Positions 46,578-57,621 of a DNA stretch of 64,000 nt are shown here, in pieces. Both the position numbers and the translations under genes were made by a program. Source of the DNA: Candidatus Defluviibacterium haderslevense (GTDB lineage: Bacteria > Bacteroidota > Bacteroidia > Chitinophagales > Saprospiraceae); NCBI GenBank assembly GCA_016712225.1, contig JADJRL010000003.1:765001-829000 (forward strand), written 5' to 3'. Below the pieces are notes generated by a model. It was given only the letters and a program-made list of their open reading frames with translations, was not told where the DNA came from and searched no databases. Positions within the stretch are counted from its first letter, which is position 1. Each line of letters begins with the position of its first letter.

Positions 46578-47120
46578 ATTTTGAAATTTATCAATTGTCT
46601 ACTTTATTCTGATACAAGTAGCTTCAGAATTCTTTGTCTTATTCACAAATTTATAATCATCCTTTGGGCAAATTCGCAATTTAAACTCCAGAAAAAATAT
46701 ATAATAATAAGTAGCCATAGAAATTTGAGCCGGCCTTAAGGGATAAGCCGTGAAAAAATGATGGAATGAAACCGTTAAAAATTCAAAACTGTATGAGCTC
46801 AAAACTATGCAAATTAAGAAAACTGGAAAGCGATCTGAGCAAGTGTGAATCCATGCAAAAGATAAAAGGTCAATGGCGAGTTTTTTGAATTTAGGTTTTA
46901 TGAAATCATTTTAGGCTTAGACCTTACAGCCCTGCCTGCGTGGCTAGTCAGGCAGGCTAGAATTTTTGGTTCTTTTTTTTCATGAAAAAAGAACAAAAAG
47001 TTGTTATTTAAAATGAAAAATAATATTTAAAAGAATGTCAAATAACTAAAATAACTTTTCAGCGGCCTGTCAATTTTGGTCAGGGCAAGGAGATATGATA
47101 TTGCAGATTATCTATTCTTG
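46578..47120. other. Intergenic region with two inverted repeats
   Basis: CCTGCCTG (46931-46938) and CAGGCAGG (46949-46956) form a hairpin. It is followed by a second imperfect palindrome TTTTTGGTTCTTTTTTTT / AAAAAAGAACAAAAAG (about 46963-47000), which could terminate transcripts from either side. A 67-codon minus-strand frame (46599-46802) has no features supporting a gene. Confidence 0.5.
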
Positions 47121-49949
47121 TTAATTTAATATCACTTTTTGATAATTTGTACTGCCGAATTCATCAACCGTAACGATAAAATAAATACCCTGTACCCATA
47201 GGTCTATTGGGATCACATAAGTACTTAATTCCTTTTTCGAATCATATAATATGTGCCCTTGTACGTTCACAATTTGAACTTGAGTCATAACTCCAGAATG
47301 ACATGAAATGATAAGTTCTTCTTTATTCTGCTGTACCCGAATTTTATTTGTTTGATGTTTTAAATCCTCATTATTTACGGGACTTATGACCACTGGAACT
47401 GCAATACGATCACTGGTACAAATTTCATCAAGAGGCCTAATGACCCAATCAAAAAATGCATAATAATAGGCATCACTCACACTGGAAGTTAGAATACGGC
47501 ATTTATCCTGAATAAAAAAAGGATAGTAAAAACCAATGTTGCTTCGCTCCAATCTTGGACTAGAGGTTCCTAATGCTGTTTTATTGTTGTCCTCATTGGT
47601 TGAAATACTATACAATCCTTTAGATTGTGGTACACTAAATCCTAAAAAGATTTGATTCTTTCCTATAACTAAATCATGTGTGGATGATAATAATACTTTC
47701 TTATTTCCATCTCTCAATTCTATAATTCTTATTCCTGCGCGATCCGTAAAAACGGTAACAGAATCTAAAATAAAATCTTGATAAGCATTAAAGAACATTT
47801 CAGGATTTAAAAAAGAAGCATGATAGGCTCCTGACTCAAATACAGGCTTTGACATTCCTCCATGAATGCCCTGGTATTGGGTACTTGTAAAACCTTCAAC
47901 CCAATATTGCCGCGAAGCTTTTAATTCCGGACTTTCAAAATTTTTACCTACAAATAGGGGTGTATGGTCCGATTCATTTTCATACCAATTCAGCTCCTCC
48001 CGATCTCCTTTTAATAGTGCTTTTCCCGGACCAAATAAGGTATCGACTTGAACCTTAGGAGTCGCTAATGGATCTATTTTAGTCAGATGAAGTGTATCGG
48101 TATTGAATTCCTGACAAAGTCCCTGAACGGTGGCAAAATATATTCCGGACTGATCTATTTTTTGAACGGTATTCGTATCGCCATTCCACCACTTAATATG
48201 CTTGTATCCTACGACACTTAAGGGCAAATAAACACCATCACAAATTAATTTTTCATATTGATAATTAAGTCTAGGAGTCTCAATGGGATCTATGATTAAT
48301 CCAATAGGTTTAGATTGAACCAGGCAATGATTGGAATCTCTTGCTTGATAAAAATAAATGCCGGGTTGTTTAATGTTTATTGCTTCTTTGGTCTCTTTCG
48401 TATTCCATACCCACTGAGTTAATCCGGAAGAACATTGGAGCTTACTTTCTTCCCCTTTGCATTTAACAATATCAAAGTTTGGATTGATTTCTGTCTGAGA
48501 TGTGCAACATCCATTTTCTTCAATTAAATAGGGTCGATCTGCTACTAAATGATAATACACATCTTTAATTCCGCTTGGCCAAATAACCAGCAAACTATCA
48601 ATGTTCGTATGATCTTTGAGTCCTAGATACATATTCAAGCTATTTTGAATTCCAAAGGATTCGCCGCCTTGTAATTCCCGAACGAACTTCTGCCCACCCA
48701 GATAATAATAGACCATACAACCAATCCCGTTTAAATTGGATATGGTACCTTTGAAACTCAAACTTACCCAATGGTTCTGACCTCCCGGGTGCAACCAAAG
48801 TTGGTCTTTTTGATTGGTGGGGTAATTCAATAAATCAGCGTATGAGGCATAAATATCGAGATAACCATCCTTGTTTATATCACCTACTGCAAAGGAAGAA
48901 AATGGTTTGGCGCCGAAATTCGTATAGGTTTTAGTGAAATGCCCTAAGCCGTCATTCAGCCATAATTCTACCTGTGTCCCTGCAATCAATAAATCTAAAT
49001 CACTATCGTTGTCCCAATCTTTTAAAGCTCCTTCCAATGGTGTACCCTGATAATTCAGACCTGATGAAACGGTGACATCATCAAATAATCCGTTTGATTT
49101 TTGGATATAAATTTTATTCGGAGAATAGTGATTTAAAACAATCAAATCCAGAGTGCCATCTCCATTTATATCTCCATTTAAACTTGTCCAACTTTGATCA
49201 TTGCAAGCTATTCCATAGGCTTCACCCTGTTCTGTAAAAACACCATGATCGTTGCGATAGTATAAATTAATCCTTCTTTTGTCTGATGGATTATCTACAC
49301 CGGCTCTACACTTAGAAATATAAAGATCGCCATCACCGTCCTGATCAAAGTCAGACCAAAGTATTCCATAATTACCTGCCTCCATACTTGATGGCGTTAA
49401 ACCTAACTGAATCAAATTGGTATCCAATTCCAAAATCCCTTTTCGATTGATGTATACTTTTGATTTTGCATTATCATCACAAATGGTATAGTCCATCCAC
49501 CCATCTCTATTGATATCATAAACAGTGGCGGATTGTGAAAAAAACAAGGATTGATCCAGACCCACTTTCTGAAATCCTTGCTGGTATTGGTAATAAACCT
49601 TTATGCCATCGTTACTCCCACCAAGTATGATATCCTGATAACCATTGCGGTCTAAATCAGCAATATTAACAGACCAGAGTACTGAATTGGATTCGGCATT
49701 TAGGTTATTCCAAAAATAGTGTCCTTGTCCGGAGTTTAATCCTATCCATAAGCGTTTTCCCTGGTCTAATACGATCAGATCATCCGTGTAATCCCCATTG
49801 ATATCTGTTATAGAAATGGGTATTCCGGAAAAAAAAGTTTTTTGAAATATGGCTTCCTTAAATTCAAATTGACTAAACCCGGATACACCGACACTAATGA
49901 AAAAAATACTTACAAAAAATTTTATTTGAAATATAGTGTTGTTCTTCAT
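47121..49949 (-). CDS. T9SS-secreted FG-GAP/VCBS and ASPIC/UnbV protein
   Basis: The product of about 942 residues has a signal peptide (ending SGFSQ). FG-GAP/VCBS-type calcium-binding repeats at about 40-400 carry DxDxDG-like loops (DINGDYTDD, DLDRNGYQD, DFDQDGDGD, DINGDGTLD, DINKDGYLD). An ASPIC/UnbV domain at about 400-475 (NLNGIGCMVYYYLGGQKFVRE, LLVIWPSGI) follows, then Ig-like segments and a T9SS sorting domain in the last 80 residues. FG-GAP plus UnbV is a common surface/secreted integrin-alpha-like architecture here. The start was taken at the second ATG (49949); an ATG at 49955 adds two residues. Confidence 0.88.
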   Translation of the reverse strand: MKNNTIFQIKFFVSIFFISVGVSGFSQFEFKEAIFQKTFFSGIPISITDINGDYTDDLIVLDQGKRLWIGLNSGQGHYFWNNLNAESNSVLWSVNIADLDRNGYQDIILGGSNDGIKVYYQYQQGFQKVGLDQSLFFSQSATVYDINRDGWMDYTICDDNAKSKVYINRKGILELDTNLIQLGLTPSSMEAGNYGILWSDFDQDGDGDLYISKCRAGVDNPSDKRRINLYYRNDHGVFTEQGEAYGIACNDQSWTSLNGDINGDGTLDLIVLNHYSPNKIYIQKSNGLFDDVTVSSGLNYQGTPLEGALKDWDNDSDLDLLIAGTQVELWLNDGLGHFTKTYTNFGAKPFSSFAVGDINKDGYLDIYASYADLLNYPTNQKDQLWLHPGGQNHWVSLSFKGTISNLNGIGCMVYYYLGGQKFVRELQGGESFGIQNSLNMYLGLKDHTNIDSLLVIWPSGIKDVYYHLVADRPYLIEENGCCTSQTEINPNFDIVKCKGEESKLQCSSGLTQWVWNTKETKEAINIKQPGIYFYQARDSNHCLVQSKPIGLIIDPIETPRLNYQYEKLICDGVYLPLSVVGYKHIKWWNGDTNTVQKIDQSGIYFATVQGLCQEFNTDTLHLTKIDPLATPKVQVDTLFGPGKALLKGDREELNWYENESDHTPLFVGKNFESPELKASRQYWVEGFTSTQYQGIHGGMSKPVFESGAYHASFLNPEMFFNAYQDFILDSVTVFTDRAGIRIIELRDGNKKVLLSSTHDLVIGKNQIFLGFSVPQSKGLYSISTNEDNNKTALGTSSPRLERSNIGFYYPFFIQDKCRILTSSVSDAYYYAFFDWVIRPLDEICTSDRIAVPVVISPVNNEDLKHQTNKIRVQQNKEELIISCHSGVMTQVQIVNVQGHILYDSKKELSTYVIPIDLWVQGIYFIVTVDEFGSTNYQKVILN

Positions 49950-50007
49950 ATACATGATATAGTAATAATTTACAAATATAATTTATTTTAATATATTCGC
50001 CTTCTCA

Positions 50008-50826
50008 ATGAGGCATTTAAATCAATTATTAGAAAAAATCTGGATTTTCGCCCGCTATTATTGGCGTGCTGAAACGATTTACCGAATTCACAGTCCCTAT
50101 ATTTATGATTTAATCCAATCCGTTTTTGATCAGGATAGCAGTTACTATGATTTTAGAACCATACACCAGGCTTATCACCAGACGATTACTTCAAATGATG
50201 TGATCCCATCCAATCCGTTTGGTGAGGAGCGACAACAAACAGGACAAAATTTAGGAAAGTTTGCTAAAAATGCCTTATCACCCCTACCCAGACTTTTTGA
50301 ATTGTATCGGCTCGTCTATTACATAAAGCCTAAACGCATGCTGGAATTGGGTTCATGCCTAGGGGTCAGTACTTTAACGATGGGAATTGTAGATCGCAAG
50401 GCTTCTTTAACCGGAGTGGAAGGCAACCCATATTTTGCAAAAAACACATTACAATTATTACAAAGTCATAAACTGAAATACGCTACTATAAAACATGCTA
50501 GATTCAATGAATTCTTAGAAGATCACAAAAATGAGCGGTATGATTTCATATTCTTGGATGGTGATCATTCATTTGAATCAACCTGTCTATATGTCCAACA
50601 ACTTTTAAAATTATTAAACCCCAAGGGTATCATTCTCATGGATGATATCCATTGGTCCAAGGACATGTATCGGGCATGGAATTTAGTTAAAAATTATTCT
50701 GGAGTTCGGTCCAGTCTAGAACTGATCAGATGGGGTATATTGTTTACTGATGAATCCTTGACCCCGGGGCCATTGACTTATATCCCTTATCCTTACAAAT
50801 TTTGGCAAATAGGGTTGTTTAAATAA
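50008..50826 (+). CDS. Class I SAM-dependent O-methyltransferase-like protein
   Basis: The 272-residue product contains motif I LELGSCLGVSTLTMGI (about 112-127), an acidic strand-2 end (LTGVEGNPY), and FIFLDGDHSFESTCLYV followed by GIILMDDIHWSKDMYRAW (the catechol O-methyltransferase-like metal-binding Asp region). This fits the Methyltransf_24/class I family. N-terminal ~80 residues are family-specific (FARYYWRAETIYRIHSPYIY). The substrate is unknown. Confidence 0.83.
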   Translation: MRHLNQLLEKIWIFARYYWRAETIYRIHSPYIYDLIQSVFDQDSSYYDFRTIHQAYHQTITSNDVIPSNPFGEERQQTGQNLGKFAKNALSPLPRLFELYRLVYYIKPKRMLELGSCLGVSTLTMGIVDRKASLTGVEGNPYFAKNTLQLLQSHKLKYATIKHARFNEFLEDHKNERYDFIFLDGDHSFESTCLYVQQLLKLLNPKGIILMDDIHWSKDMYRAWNLVKNYSGVRSSLELIRWGILFTDESLTPGPLTYIPYPYKFWQIGLFK

Positions 50827-52441
<1,615 letters not shown>

Positions 52442-52906
52442 ACATCGTCTTGTTTTTTTGTTATAAGCCTTTTTGGACTATTCCAAAGGATTCATTATTG
52501 ATGTAGCTCCATACTTTTTGTTAATTCATCTGAGTTGGGTGTGTGTTTTGAATTATTTCCATTAAATATTATGTCATTTTAAGATTCAAGAAATTGTATG
52601 GACTTTTATTTGGTTCAACGTTTCTCATATTGTTACCTATTATTAATGATGGACAAGACAAACAGTATTAACAAATTGAAACTTTGTGGTTCTAAACCCG
52701 CCCGAACGAAAAGCCCGAAAACATTACCACCAATACTACTAAAACCGAGACAAATGCTTTTACTAGAAAATATAGTGCTTTAAGATGCACCTTTTATTGT
52801 AATTACATAATAAAAACCAAGACATATACAACATAGTGCGATTTACTGCTCTTTTTGTTGAAGTTTTTAAAATTAGTATTATATTTGCATGAAATAATGC
52901 TATATA
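52442..52906. other. Intergenic region upstream of the hipBST-like operon
   Basis: A 61-codon frame (52598-52783) has no recognisable features. The promoter of the downstream operon is at the 3' end (TTG 52858-52860, 19-bp spacer, TATATTTG 52880-52887). GC content shifts from purA to a lower value. Confidence 0.4.
52858..52887 (+). promoter_or_regulatory. Promoter of the hipBST-like operon
   Basis: TTG and TATATTTG are spaced by 19 bp, matching the Bacteroidota -33/-7 arrangement. Downstream, TGCAT and ATGCA at 52886-52911 form an interrupted dyad around three ATGC words, a candidate autoregulatory site for the HTH antitoxin. Confidence 0.65.
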
Positions 52907-53125
52907 ATGCACTTTACAGAATTAATAAAAACTATAAAAGAACGCAGGGAAGCTCTACAAGTAACACAGGAAAGATTAGCAGAACTATCAGGTGTTGGTT
53001 TGAGAACTCTAAAACAGTTTGAAAGCAGAAAAGGAAATCCTACGCTGTCAACATTGCAAAAGATATCTGATGTGTTGGGTATGGAGGTTTGCCTAAAAAT
53101 TAAAAATGTAACGCCTACTAAATGA
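52907..53125 (+). CDS. HipB-like XRE-family antitoxin/repressor
   Basis: The 72-residue helix-turn-helix protein has the classic XRE pattern RREALQVTQERLAELSGVGLRTLKQFESRKGNPTLSTL in the middle, with only a short C-terminal tail. As the first gene of a three-gene unit with HipA N- and C-terminal homologues (overlap of 4 bases with the next gene), it is expected to repress the operon and help neutralise the kinase toxin. Confidence 0.88.
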   Translation: MHFTELIKTIKERREALQVTQERLAELSGVGLRTLKQFESRKGNPTLSTLQKISDVLGMEVCLKIKNVTPTK

Positions 53126-53448
53126 GAAAAGCCAAAGTATTATACAAGAATGAAGAAGCGGGTATCTTAACCCAACACGATGATGGTTCGTTTTCATTTC
53201 GTTATCACGATGACTGGGTAGGCAATAATAGTAAGCAAAGCATCAGTCTAACTTTACCTAAAACCGAAAAAGAATTTCATTCTAAATACCTATTTCCATT
53301 TTTTTTCAACATGCTTCCTGAAGGATCTAATAAGCAAGTGGTATGCAAACTAAATAGAATCGACCGAGAGGACTATTTCGGATTGCTCATGACTACTGCA
53401 AAAAATGACAGCATAGGTGCGGTTAGAATTATTAAACTAGAATATTAA
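53122..53448 (+). CDS. HipS-like protein (HipA N-subdomain 1)
   Basis: The 108-residue product corresponds to the N-terminal subdomain of HipA (GILTQHDDGSFSFRYHDDW, SISLTLPKTEKEFHSKYLFPFFFNMLPEGSNKQV, DYFGLLMTTAKNDSIGAV) as a separate gene. In the E. coli O127 HipBST system the equivalent HipS is the antitoxin proper. It overlaps hipB by 4 bases and the kinase gene by 1 base, consistent with tight co-expression. Confidence 0.85.
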   Translation: MRKAKVLYKNEEAGILTQHDDGSFSFRYHDDWVGNNSKQSISLTLPKTEKEFHSKYLFPFFFNMLPEGSNKQVVCKLNRIDREDYFGLLMTTAKNDSIGAVRIIKLEY

Positions 53449-54434
53449 TGAGTTTACCAGAAATTAAATATTGTCCCGGTACATTATCAGAAGGTTTTAA
53501 TACGTATAGCAGAACCGCTTTGAATAGAGTTTTCCAGGGCAAAAAGGTGCATCATGTTTTGCCTTACGATTCTCCAGCATCCAATCCAGAAACCGATCAG
53601 ATGTTTGAAGAGAATCGAAACCGCATGTCGATATCAGGTGTACAAGAAAAATATTCTGTATTGCTTGACAAAAACAAGCTAAGGCTTATTAATGAAAATG
53701 AACAAGGTACTTATATTCTGAAACCAATTCCAGGCGCAGGTAAAAAGCCAGATCAAATGCCCGCCAATGAGCATTTAACCATGCAAATTGCCCGTCAGGT
53801 TTATGGAATAGAGACCGCAGAAAATGCATTGATATTTTTTAAAGATGGTACACCTGCCTACATCACCAAAAGATTTGATGTAAAAGAAGACGGCTTAAAA
53901 TTGGCTCAAGATGACTTTGCTTCCTTAGCAAAAAGAACCCCACAAACCCATGGAGAACACTACAAGTATCTCGGGAATTATTTAGATCTATTTGAATTAA
54001 TGCAACAATATTTAACAACCTACAAGTTAGACGCACCAAAACTTTTAAAAATACTTGTCTTTAATTATCTTTTTTCAAATGGAGATGCACACTTTAAAAA
54101 TTTCTCGATATTAGAAACACCTTTTGGAGACTATCGACTAAGCCCAGCTTATGACTTGCTAAATAGCCGTATCCATGTAGAAGATAAAGACTTTGCATTA
54201 GATGATGGTCTATTGCCTAGAAATCTAGCCCAAGGCAAAATCGGTTTGCAATTCGCCAAACTAGCGAAGAAAGCTGAAATCAGTGAAAAGACTTTTCAGG
54301 ATATTATGTTGTTGATGATTTCCAAATCAGATTTAGTTGAAAAAATGGTTGCTGCTTCTTTTCTAAATGATACCACTAAAAGAAATTATTTCCAATCGTT
54401 TCAGGGCCGTTTAAAACAACTGACTAAAGTATGA
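53448..54434 (+). CDS. HipT-like HipA-family serine/threonine kinase toxin
   Basis: The 328-residue HipA-type kinase lacks the N-subdomain, which is supplied by the preceding gene. The Gly-rich loop region has RMSISGVQEKYS with an S-I-S pair (residues 61-63), the position of the two autophosphorylated serines in E. coli HipT. Other landmarks: TYILKPIPG, PANEHLTMQIARQVYG, the catalytic loop FSNGDAHFKNF (about 208-218) and the metal-binding YRLSPAYDLLNS. It looks intact. E. coli HipT phosphorylates TrpS; the target here is unknown. Confidence 0.88.
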   Translation: MSLPEIKYCPGTLSEGFNTYSRTALNRVFQGKKVHHVLPYDSPASNPETDQMFEENRNRMSISGVQEKYSVLLDKNKLRLINENEQGTYILKPIPGAGKKPDQMPANEHLTMQIARQVYGIETAENALIFFKDGTPAYITKRFDVKEDGLKLAQDDFASLAKRTPQTHGEHYKYLGNYLDLFELMQQYLTTYKLDAPKLLKILVFNYLFSNGDAHFKNFSILETPFGDYRLSPAYDLLNSRIHVEDKDFALDDGLLPRNLAQGKIGLQFAKLAKKAEISEKTFQDIMLLMISKSDLVEKMVAASFLNDTTKRNYFQSFQGRLKQLTKV

Positions 54435-54763
54435 GATATGATTCTTAAAAAGAATATGGAATTTGTTCATTAATACCAACAAGTACTAGTGGTAACAATA
54501 CCTTCCCAAAAGGCGGGGTTTCTTGTTTCAAAGAAAGGTTGAGGCTTATTAAACATTAGTTTTTCAATTCGAGTTTTGTAATAAAAGTCCCAACCTTTGG
54601 GTAACCGCAAAATGTCAGGTTGTGAAATAACTCCCCACTAAGCTTAATATATTCGGATACCTAGCTTAGAAAATTTTTAATATTGCATTGTAACCTCATT
54701 GGATTTAGGTATTTTCACACTCTGACATTGACGGGAATGATTTAATAGTTCTTAATTTTAATA
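54435..54763. other. Intergenic region
   Basis: No gene recognised. A loose inverted repeat (AAAGGTTGAGGCTTATTA about 54532-54549 against TAATAAAAGTCCCAACCTTT about 54580-54599) is the only structure seen. Confidence 0.4.
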
Positions 54764-55147
54764 ATGAAAGAGGAAAACAATAAAGAATATATTCCCAATA
54801 CAATCGAAATTGAAGAACGAATGTTTAATATTTTTGCTTCAATAATTATTTTAACATTAAGTATTATTGGGTTATATAATAACAGTTTTCCAATCATTAT
54901 TCCAGGAAGAAGAGGACGTGGTATTAATTTAATGTTACATTCAGAACCCTTATGGATATTTTGCATTGTCCTTCTATGTGCAATTCTTTTTCTATTATCT
55001 ACTGTTGCTGATCATATGGACAAACGAGACAATGAAAGAAAGTATGCTCAATTTGCCAATCTCATGAAAAAACTTATGTGGTTATTTTTAGTTATTTCTC
55101 TGCTAGCCGAGTGGTTTATATTCAAGAAAAGTACACCATTATGGTAG
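54764..55147 (+). CDS. Hypothetical membrane protein
   Basis: The 127-residue product has three hydrophobic segments (about 22-42, 64-83 and 105-120) separated by a basic loop with PGRRGRG and a charged loop DHMDKRDNERKY. It has no family signature I recognise. It lies between a toxin-antitoxin and an Mrr-like gene, so an accessory-region gene is likely. Confidence 0.6.
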   Translation: MKEENNKEYIPNTIEIEERMFNIFASIIILTLSIIGLYNNSFPIIIPGRRGRGINLMLHSEPLWIFCIVLLCAILFLLSTVADHMDKRDNERKYAQFANLMKKLMWLFLVISLLAEWFIFKKSTPLW

Positions 55148-55326
55148 CAATAAACTGCCAACTACAAAAGCATAGACTCTACAACACCAGGCATCAGAAA
55201 TCATTTTCTTGTAATTTTTTCTAGTATTAAAAAATTAATTTCATACTTTTGGCTGCTAAGGTTTGACGATGCAGCATCTATGCCAAATCCATTATTGGTC
55301 ATTTTATAAACGACAACAAGGCACAA

Positions 55327-56208
55327 ATGGAAATACCAAAATTTGATGAGACTTTTATTCCAATTCTTGAAATTCTTAAAGACGATAAAGTTTTAAAGTC
55401 CCGAGAACTTTTAGAGGAAGTAAAAACAAGGTTTTATTCTGACTTATCTGAAGAACAATTAAAACAAGAAACAAAGTCAGGTGACTTGCTTATTGACAAT
55501 AGAATAGCATGGGGAAAATCGTATTTAAAAAAAGGAGGTTATATAATATTTCCGCAACGTGGATTTGTTCAAATTACTGAGAAAGGCAAAAACCACTCCG
55601 CAACATTAACAGTAAGAGACTTAGAAAATGAAAGTTCATTGTTCGACTTTTACAAACAAGAAAAAGTCTCTGTGACAGTTGACATTAAAACTCAAGCTGA
55701 GATTTCATCTCCACAAGATCTTATAGACGAAGGTTTCAATCGAATTGATAGCGATGTAAAAGCGGACCTTCTTCAAAAATTAAAGAGCATTGATCCATAC
55801 TTTTTTGAGAAGGTAGTTTTGCGACTATTGAAGAAAATGGGTTATGGAGAATTCATTGAGACTTCAAAATCAAATGACGGTGGAATTGATGGAATCATAA
55901 ATGAGGATAAGCTCGGGCTTGATAAAATTTATATCCAAGCAAAACGATTCAATGAAGGTAAGGTAAGAGAAAAAGACATTCGAAATTTTATTGGAGCAAT
56001 GAGTGGTGACACAAATAAAGGAGTGTTTGTAACAACATCAGAATTTGATGAAAAGTCACTTGATAAAGCTCGTTCTGCTCACCACAAAATTATATGCATT
56101 GACGGACAGAAATTAGTAACATTAATGCATGAATTTAACGTTGGCATTCAAGTAAAGACAACATATGAGATTAAACAAATTGACGAGGACTTTTTTGATG
56201 AACAGTAA
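55327..56208 (+). CDS. Mrr-like restriction endonuclease
   Basis: The 293-residue product has an N-terminal winged-helix (Mrr_N) part to about 95 (LLIDNRIAWGKSYLKKGGYI) and a C-terminal Mrr catalytic domain at about 150-275: FFEKVVLRLLKKMGY, the acidic motif SNDGGIDGII, IYIQAKRF (the Q-x-K form of PD-(D/E)xK) and VFVTTSEF. Mrr enzymes cut methylated DNA and form part of anti-phage defence. No modification methylase is adjacent, consistent with a type IV (methyl-dependent) enzyme. Confidence 0.88.
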   Translation: MEIPKFDETFIPILEILKDDKVLKSRELLEEVKTRFYSDLSEEQLKQETKSGDLLIDNRIAWGKSYLKKGGYIIFPQRGFVQITEKGKNHSATLTVRDLENESSLFDFYKQEKVSVTVDIKTQAEISSPQDLIDEGFNRIDSDVKADLLQKLKSIDPYFFEKVVLRLLKKMGYGEFIETSKSNDGGIDGIINEDKLGLDKIYIQAKRFNEGKVREKDIRNFIGAMSGDTNKGVFVTTSEFDEKSLDKARSAHHKIICIDGQKLVTLMHEFNVGIQVKTTYEIKQIDEDFFDEQ

Positions 56209-56370
56209 AGATAAAAAAACCGCTAAGAAACATTATAAATAAAGAGGAATTACGTGTTTGTTGAAACATTTGGAATCCTTATTTACATTTGTGCTGGCAG
56301 ACAGTTGAGTAGCAATTTAATCCCGCACTTGTTATTGCGACAGCCGTTGTTGTGATATTTATAAATAATA

Positions 56371-56543
56371 ATGATTATGGGATTTGTACCGATTTCAATT
56401 GACAATTATATTAAAAAGCATTTGGAAAGTAGTCAAACTGAGAATAAAAACGATATGCGGAAAAAACTTAAAACTGCACTGACAGATTAAGTAAAGGAGT
56501 TAAATGCACTTGCGGAAATTATACTAAACCTATAGTTGCATAA
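56371..56543 (+). pseudogene. Frameshifted remnant of a small conserved CxCGN protein
   Basis: The frame from 56371/56377 encodes MGFVPISIDNYIKKHLESSQ and continues to ALTD before a stop at 56488. In the next frame (56493 onward) the sequence continues KGVKCTCGNYTKPIVA then stops. Together these resemble a small Bacteroidota protein I remember as MSFIPISIDKY...LKNGVKCSCGN..., broken here by a one-base shift and cut short. The match is from memory, hence moderate certainty. Confidence 0.5.
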
Positions 56544-56565
56544 AAAACAATTAAAAATATACAAA

Positions 56566-57060
56566 ATGACAAATTTCGATTGGACAACATTTACGAGAAG
56601 AATAGCAATCAAGGCAAAACTGGCTGATATTTATAATGCCTGGACCAAAGCATCAGAAATTGAAAAATGGTTTCTAAGTAAGGCAGTTTATTTTGACCCT
56701 AAACTAAACCAACTAGATAATGACAAATCAATTGAAAAAGGATGTTCTTACGAATGGAATTGGTATTTATATGATACAACAGAACGTGGAACAATAATGG
56801 ATGCAAACGGAAAAGATTTTATACAATTTACTTTTGCCGGTGATTGCTTAGTAGACGTTAAACTTACAATTCAACATGATTATGTAATAGTAGAACTAAC
56901 ACAAAAAAATATTCCAACTGACGACCAATCAAAACAAGGAATTCGACTTGGATGTGACTCAGGTTGGTCATTTTTTTTAGTAAACTTAAAATCAGTTTAT
57001 GAAGGTGGACTTGACTTAAGAAATAAGGATAATCGTATTACAGGAATGTTGAATAATTGA
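56566..57060 (+). CDS. SRPBCC/AHSA1 family protein
   Basis: The product of about 164 residues starts MTNFDWTTFTRRIAIKAKLA, with DIYNAWTKASEIEKWFLSKA (START/AHSA1 signature) and CDSGWSFFLVNLKSVYEGG near the C-terminus. These proteins have a helix-grip fold that binds hydrophobic ligands; no specific function can be assigned. A TTG ten codons upstream (56536) overlaps the remnant gene and is less likely. Confidence 0.8.
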   Translation: MTNFDWTTFTRRIAIKAKLADIYNAWTKASEIEKWFLSKAVYFDPKLNQLDNDKSIEKGCSYEWNWYLYDTTERGTIMDANGKDFIQFTFAGDCLVDVKLTIQHDYVIVELTQKNIPTDDQSKQGIRLGCDSGWSFFLVNLKSVYEGGLDLRNKDNRITGMLNN

Positions 57061-57621
57061 ATCGATATATATGCCAGTAGCTAACATTCATCCACATATA
57101 CAGCAGTCATCCAAAACAAAAGATTTGAAGTTCTAGAACTCTGAATATAAATAATATAATATGCTTCCAGATAGTCCAATGTCTATTTTAATGCATTAGG
57201 ACAAGTTTTGATATGCCAAGAACATTAGTAAATTGAGAATAAAAACTGCTTCATTCAATCTCAAATTGTACATTCAATGAATGCAAAATATTAAATGGAA
57301 ATATTATATTTTAAGCCTACTAACTTAAAAAATTTTATAATCAATATTTTTTAAAATAAATATTGAAAATTATAAAGTCAAGTAGTATTTTTAGGCTACT
57401 CATAGAATATTACTTTAAAAATAATACTCAATTGAAACTAAAATATGAAAGTCCTCCCTTCTGATACATTTTCATTTACCAGTTTACAAGACTTTCAGAC
57501 GAGACTGGATATCAAAGATTTGTCCAATCAAAAAATAAAGAATTATCAACAAAAGTTGATCTATCCTTTCATTTATTAATATTCGAAGGAATCAGCTTTA
57601 CTTTGTGTAAATTGTGCTTTT
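57061..57621. other. Intergenic region
   Basis: Very AT-rich. A 44-codon frame at 57445-57579 (starting MKVLPSDTFSFTSLQDFQ) has plausible protein-like composition but no recognised family; it may be a remnant or a small gene. No terminator or repeat copy seen. Confidence 0.35.

Noticed and set aside
46599..46802. 67-codon minus-strand frame after the tRNA-His terminator
   Set aside because: No homology recognised, no signal sequence, no promoter box.
52598..52783. 61-codon frame upstream of the hipBST-like operon
   Set aside because: No motif and a composition typical of chance reading.
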